Source of the DNA: UBA9300 sp964577305
Lineage (GTDB): Bacteria; Bacteroidota; Bacteroidia; Bacteroidales; VadinHA17
Length of the DNA stretch: 8,738 nt
Assembly: GCA_964577305.1 (NCBI GenBank)
Contig: CAZNYS010000100.1
Location: forward strand, 1-8,738
Direction of reading: 5' to 3'
In this document: one piece after another, positions 6,727 to 8,738 of the stretch
How the letters are laid out: each line of letters opens with the position of its first letter
How positions within the stretch are numbered: the stretch's first letter is position 1
Translations under genes and position numbers: made by a program
Notes under the pieces: model-generated
The model's database searches: none
What the model saw: only the letters and a program-made list of their open reading frames with translations
Told to the model about the DNA's origin: nothing

Positions 6727-6754
6727 GTAGAGACGCATGATCATGCGTCTCTAC
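6727..6754. repeat. Perfect 28-bp GTAG/CTAC palindrome between convergent genes
   Basis: GTAGAGACGCATGA (6727-6740) is followed directly by its exact reverse complement (6741-6754). It has the same frame as the RAYT-flanking copies, GTAG-N2-ACGC-N8-GCGT-N2-CTAC, but a different interior, so it is probably a separate subfamily. It ends three bases before the gnd stop codon and 25 bases after the SDR stop. It may act as a transcription barrier for both genes. Confidence 0.78.
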
Positions 6755-6757
6755 TGT

Positions 6758-8209
6758 TCATACATCATATGCAGCAGAAGATGTTCTACCTCCTTTCTCC
6801 AACCAGTTAGTGTGAAAAAATTCACCCCTTGGTTTATCAGCCCTTTCATAGGTGTGAGCACCGAAATAGTCTCTCTGTGCCTGTATGAGATTGGCAGGGA
6901 GAATTCCACTTCTGAATCCGTCGAAATATGACAGAGCCGAAGATAATGCCGGAACCGGAATACCATTTACCACAGCGGTAGCCACTACCCGTCGCCATCC
7001 TTCCTGGGCCTTTTCTAACTTTTCCCGGAAGAAATCATCAAGCAGGAGGTTCTCAAGATTACTGTTCAAGTCATATGCTTTTTTTATGTCGTCCAGGAAT
7101 ACAGAACGAATAATACAACCACCTCTCCACAGCATGGCTATGGAATCATATTTAAGATCCCAATTATACTTTTTTGATGCTTCTTTCATCAGGTTGAATC
7201 CCTGTGCATATGAAACTATCTTTGATCCATACACAGCATCTTTTAGGTCTCTCAGGAAGCGGTTTGGGTCAGCCGGGGGCCTGGCTTCAGGACCTTCAGT
7301 TAATTCAGAAGCTTGTAACCTGATATCTTTCTGTGCTGACAGGCAACGTGCAAATACTGCTTCTGAAATAAGTGTCAGAGGGATCCCTAGTTCAAGAGCT
7401 GTAATACCTGTCCATTTACCTGTTCCTTTCTGGCCTGCCTTGTCCAGTATCTTTTCCAGCAGGGGTAAGCCGTCTTCATCCTTAAAATTTATTATCTCAG
7501 CTGTGATCTCAACCAGGTAGCTTTCAAGGTCGCCTTTGTTCCATGAGGTAAATACTCTTTGCATATTCTCATGATTCATGAATAACAGGTTTTTCATAAG
7601 GTAATAAGCTTCTGCTAAAATTTGCATGTCACCGTATTCAATACCATTATGCACCATTTTTACGAAATGACCTGCTCCATCACTACCTATCCATTCAATG
7701 CATGCTGAACCATCATCTGACCTGGCAGCAACAGAACGGAAAATATCTTTTATGTATGCCCATGCTTCAGGGCTTCCACCCGGCATTATTGAGGGTCCCA
7801 GCAAAGCTCCTTCTTCTCCTCCGCTCACACCTGTGCCAACATACAGCAAATTTTTACTTTCAACGTACCCGGTACGCCTGGCAGTGTCGGTATAATTTGA
7901 ATTGCCTCCGTCAATAATTATATCTCCTGGTTCAAGAAGAGGGATCAACTTGTGGATAAAATTATCAACAGGTTTTCCGGCCTTTACCATCATCATTATT
8001 TTCCTGGGTTTATCCAGGCTGTTAACAAACTCCTCCAGGGTATATGTGCCGGTAATGTTTTTACCTTTGGCCCTTGCGTTAATGAATTTTTTGACTTTCT
8101 CCGTTGACCTGTTGAATACAGATACAGTAAATCCTTTGCTTTCAATATTCAGAACAAGGTTCTCTCCCATTACTGCCAGGCCTATAAGACCGATATGTGA
8201 TTTGGCCAT
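6758..8209 (-). CDS. gnd: 6-phosphogluconate dehydrogenase, decarboxylating
   Basis: This cytosolic enzyme oxidises and decarboxylates 6-phosphogluconate to ribulose 5-phosphate, making NADPH in the oxidative pentose phosphate pathway. Its 483 residues give the long homodimeric form. The nucleotide-binding motif GLIGLAVMGEN (7-17), Asn33-Arg34 after the second strand (NADP-type), DGGNSNYTDT (100-109) and GVSGGEEGA (127-135) are all present. The active-site residues Ser129, Lys184, His187, Asn188 and Glu191 are present, and Arg446 and His452 from the C-terminal tail complete the substrate pocket, close to the numbering of the sheep enzyme. The gene is intact and its codons are less AT-rich than those of the left half of the window. 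zwf and pgl, often clustered with gnd in this phylum, do not follow it. Upstream it is bordered by an octamer tandem repeat and the DUF559 element. Confidence 0.96.
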   Translation of the reverse strand: MAKSHIGLIGLAVMGENLVLNIESKGFTVSVFNRSTEKVKKFINARAKGKNITGTYTLEEFVNSLDKPRKIMMMVKAGKPVDNFIHKLIPLLEPGDIIIDGGNSNYTDTARRTGYVESKNLLYVGTGVSGGEEGALLGPSIMPGGSPEAWAYIKDIFRSVAARSDDGSACIEWIGSDGAGHFVKMVHNGIEYGDMQILAEAYYLMKNLLFMNHENMQRVFTSWNKGDLESYLVEITAEIINFKDEDGLPLLEKILDKAGQKGTGKWTGITALELGIPLTLISEAVFARCLSAQKDIRLQASELTEGPEARPPADPNRFLRDLKDAVYGSKIVSYAQGFNLMKEASKKYNWDLKYDSIAMLWRGGCIIRSVFLDDIKKAYDLNSNLENLLLDDFFREKLEKAQEGWRRVVATAVVNGIPVPALSSALSYFDGFRSGILPANLIQAQRDYFGAHTYERADKPRGEFFHTNWLEKGGRTSSAAYDV

Positions 8210-8257
8210 GTGTTTAAGTGTTTAAGCGTTTAAGTGTTTAAATGTTTAAAAGTTTAC
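8210..8257. repeat. Six-unit octanucleotide tandem repeat at the gnd start
   Basis: Six units of eight bases follow each other: GTGTTTAA twice, GCGTTTAA, GTGTTTAA, ATGTTTAA and a divergent AAGTTTAC. The array begins at the base adjoining the gnd ATG. It therefore forms the immediate untranslated leader, which reads as TTAAACAC units on the coding strand. Three of the units are identical and the decay increases with distance from the gene. Confidence 0.85.
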
Positions 8258-8284
8258 GTGGTTTATTAATAGTATTTCCCTTTC

Positions 8285-8321
8285 CCCTCCTTTTAGGAAA
8301 GGAGGGTGGGGTGGTTAGGAA
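8285..8321. repeat. Left composite inverted repeat of the DUF559 element
   Basis: It consists of an outer block (8286-8306) and an inner block (8308-8321, GGGGTGGTTAGGAA) separated by one base. Both blocks recur exactly in reverse orientation at 8718-8738 and 8683-8696. The outer block is itself a hairpin: CCCTCCTTT (8285-8293) pairs with AAAGGAGGG (8298-8306). The inner block contains the TAA stop codon of the DUF559 gene. Confidence 0.85.
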
Positions 8322-8674
8322 TTAAAGTTTTTACTGATCTCATCTTTAACCCGTTCAATATCTTGAAATACAAATCTATTTTCAAATCTAAGTACCTTAT
8401 ATCCCATCTCTTCAAGTTCATTATCTCTGTCAATATCTTCATAAGTCCTGTGATAATGACCATGTGAATCACCATCAAGTTCTATAATTAGTCTTTCTTC
8501 TGAACAGAAAAAATCAACTATATATTTATTTATACTATGTTGCCTGCGGAATTTTCTATCTTTCAGTTGTTTGCCTTTTAGATGTTTCCATAATTCTGCT
8601 TCAGCGGAAGTAGACTTATTTCTGAGCTTTTTTCTGTTGGATTTAAGTGATTTTCTATTTGATCTATATACCAT
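8315..8674 (-). CDS. DUF559 endonuclease-like protein (PD-(D/E)XK fold)
   Basis: This 119-residue protein of the DUF559 family is related to Vsr-type very-short-patch endonucleases and probably has a PD-(D/E)XK nuclease fold. A basic N-terminus (4-20) is followed by STSAEAELWKHLK (21-33), then FRRQHSINKYIVDFF (42-56) and LIIELDGDSH (62-71). Asp54, Glu65 and Asp67 are the likely metal ligands; Arg83-Asp84 and VLRFEN (94-99) are family-typical. The length is normal, and no motif is lost. Its DNA substrate and role are unknown. The gene is not joined to gnd, whose start lies about 105 bases downstream. Inverted repeats bracket it closely: the stop codon lies inside the left repeat and the start codon nine bases from the right one. 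That makes it look like the gene of a small mobile unit. An ATG five bases upstream is out of frame. Confidence 0.88.
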   Translation of the reverse strand: MVYRSNRKSLKSNRKKLRNKSTSAEAELWKHLKGKQLKDRKFRRQHSINKYIVDFFCSEERLIIELDGDSHGHYHRTYEDIDRDNELEEMGYKVLRFENRFVFQDIERVKDEISKNFNS

Positions 8675-8682
8675 ATCATTTG

Positions 8683-8738
8683 TTCCTAACCACCCCGGCC
8701 TCCCTTCGGTTGGCCACCCCTCCTTTCCTAAAAGGAGG
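8683..8738. repeat. Right composite inverted repeat of the DUF559 element (cut by window edge)
   Basis: The inner block (8683-8696) and outer block (8718-8738) are exact reverse complements of the left-hand blocks. Between them are 21 bases (8697-8717) that the left repeat lacks, holding a small imperfect hairpin with GGCC at both ends. The outer block runs to the last base of the window, so its true end is not visible. Confidence 0.85.

Noticed and set aside
6885..7520. Long + strand open frame of 211 codons inside gnd
   Set aside because: It is fully antisense to a complete gnd with every catalytic residue intact, and its translation shows no recognisable domain.
8210..8257. Tandem octamers as a CRISPR array
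   Set aside because: The units are eight bases and contiguous without spacers, and no cas gene is present.

Overview
The window looks like a stretch of chromosome from a Bacteroidota bacterium. The DNA is AT-rich, the start codons lack convincing Shine-Dalgarno sequences, and two intergenic gaps hold exact matches to the Bacteroidota -7 promoter element TAnnTTTG. The gene types also fit: a membrane-anchored LytTR regulator, a DUF4070-type cobalamin radical SAM protein and a REP-associated transposase. I cannot place it to genus. No rRNA, tRNA, CRISPR array or phage gene was seen, and no intergenic gap exceeds about 250 bases.

Left part (1-830): a terminator hairpin from a gene outside the window, a nested imperfect dyad, and a single-domain REP-associated tyrosine transposase (RAYT) on the + strand. 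The RAYT gene sits between two copies of a 28-bp palindrome that begins with GTAG and ends with CTAC. Further members lie at 3443-3470 and 6727-6754, and half a copy is embedded in the transposase reading frame.

Middle part (836-3404, - strand): a cobalamin-binding radical SAM enzyme of unknown substrate, and upstream of it a LytTR DNA-binding protein fused to four membrane helices. They are separated by 250 bases holding a good promoter and two hairpins, so they are probably separate transcription units. Both are visibly richer in A+T than the genes to their right.

Right part: a + strand operon of a penicillin-acylase-family Ntn hydrolase and a tropinone-reductase-like short-chain dehydrogenase, joined by a one-base TAATG overlap. 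Convergent to it is gnd, the decarboxylating 6-phosphogluconate dehydrogenase of the oxidative pentose phosphate pathway. An octanucleotide tandem repeat abuts the gnd start codon.

The right edge holds the most unusual item: a small DUF559 endonuclease-like gene packed between long composite inverted repeats. One repeat contains the gene's stop codon and the other lies nine bases before its start. It looks like a minimal mobile or repeat-spreading unit. With the RAYT and its palindromes, the window therefore holds two separate 'one small nuclease gene plus its own palindromes' systems about 8 kb apart.
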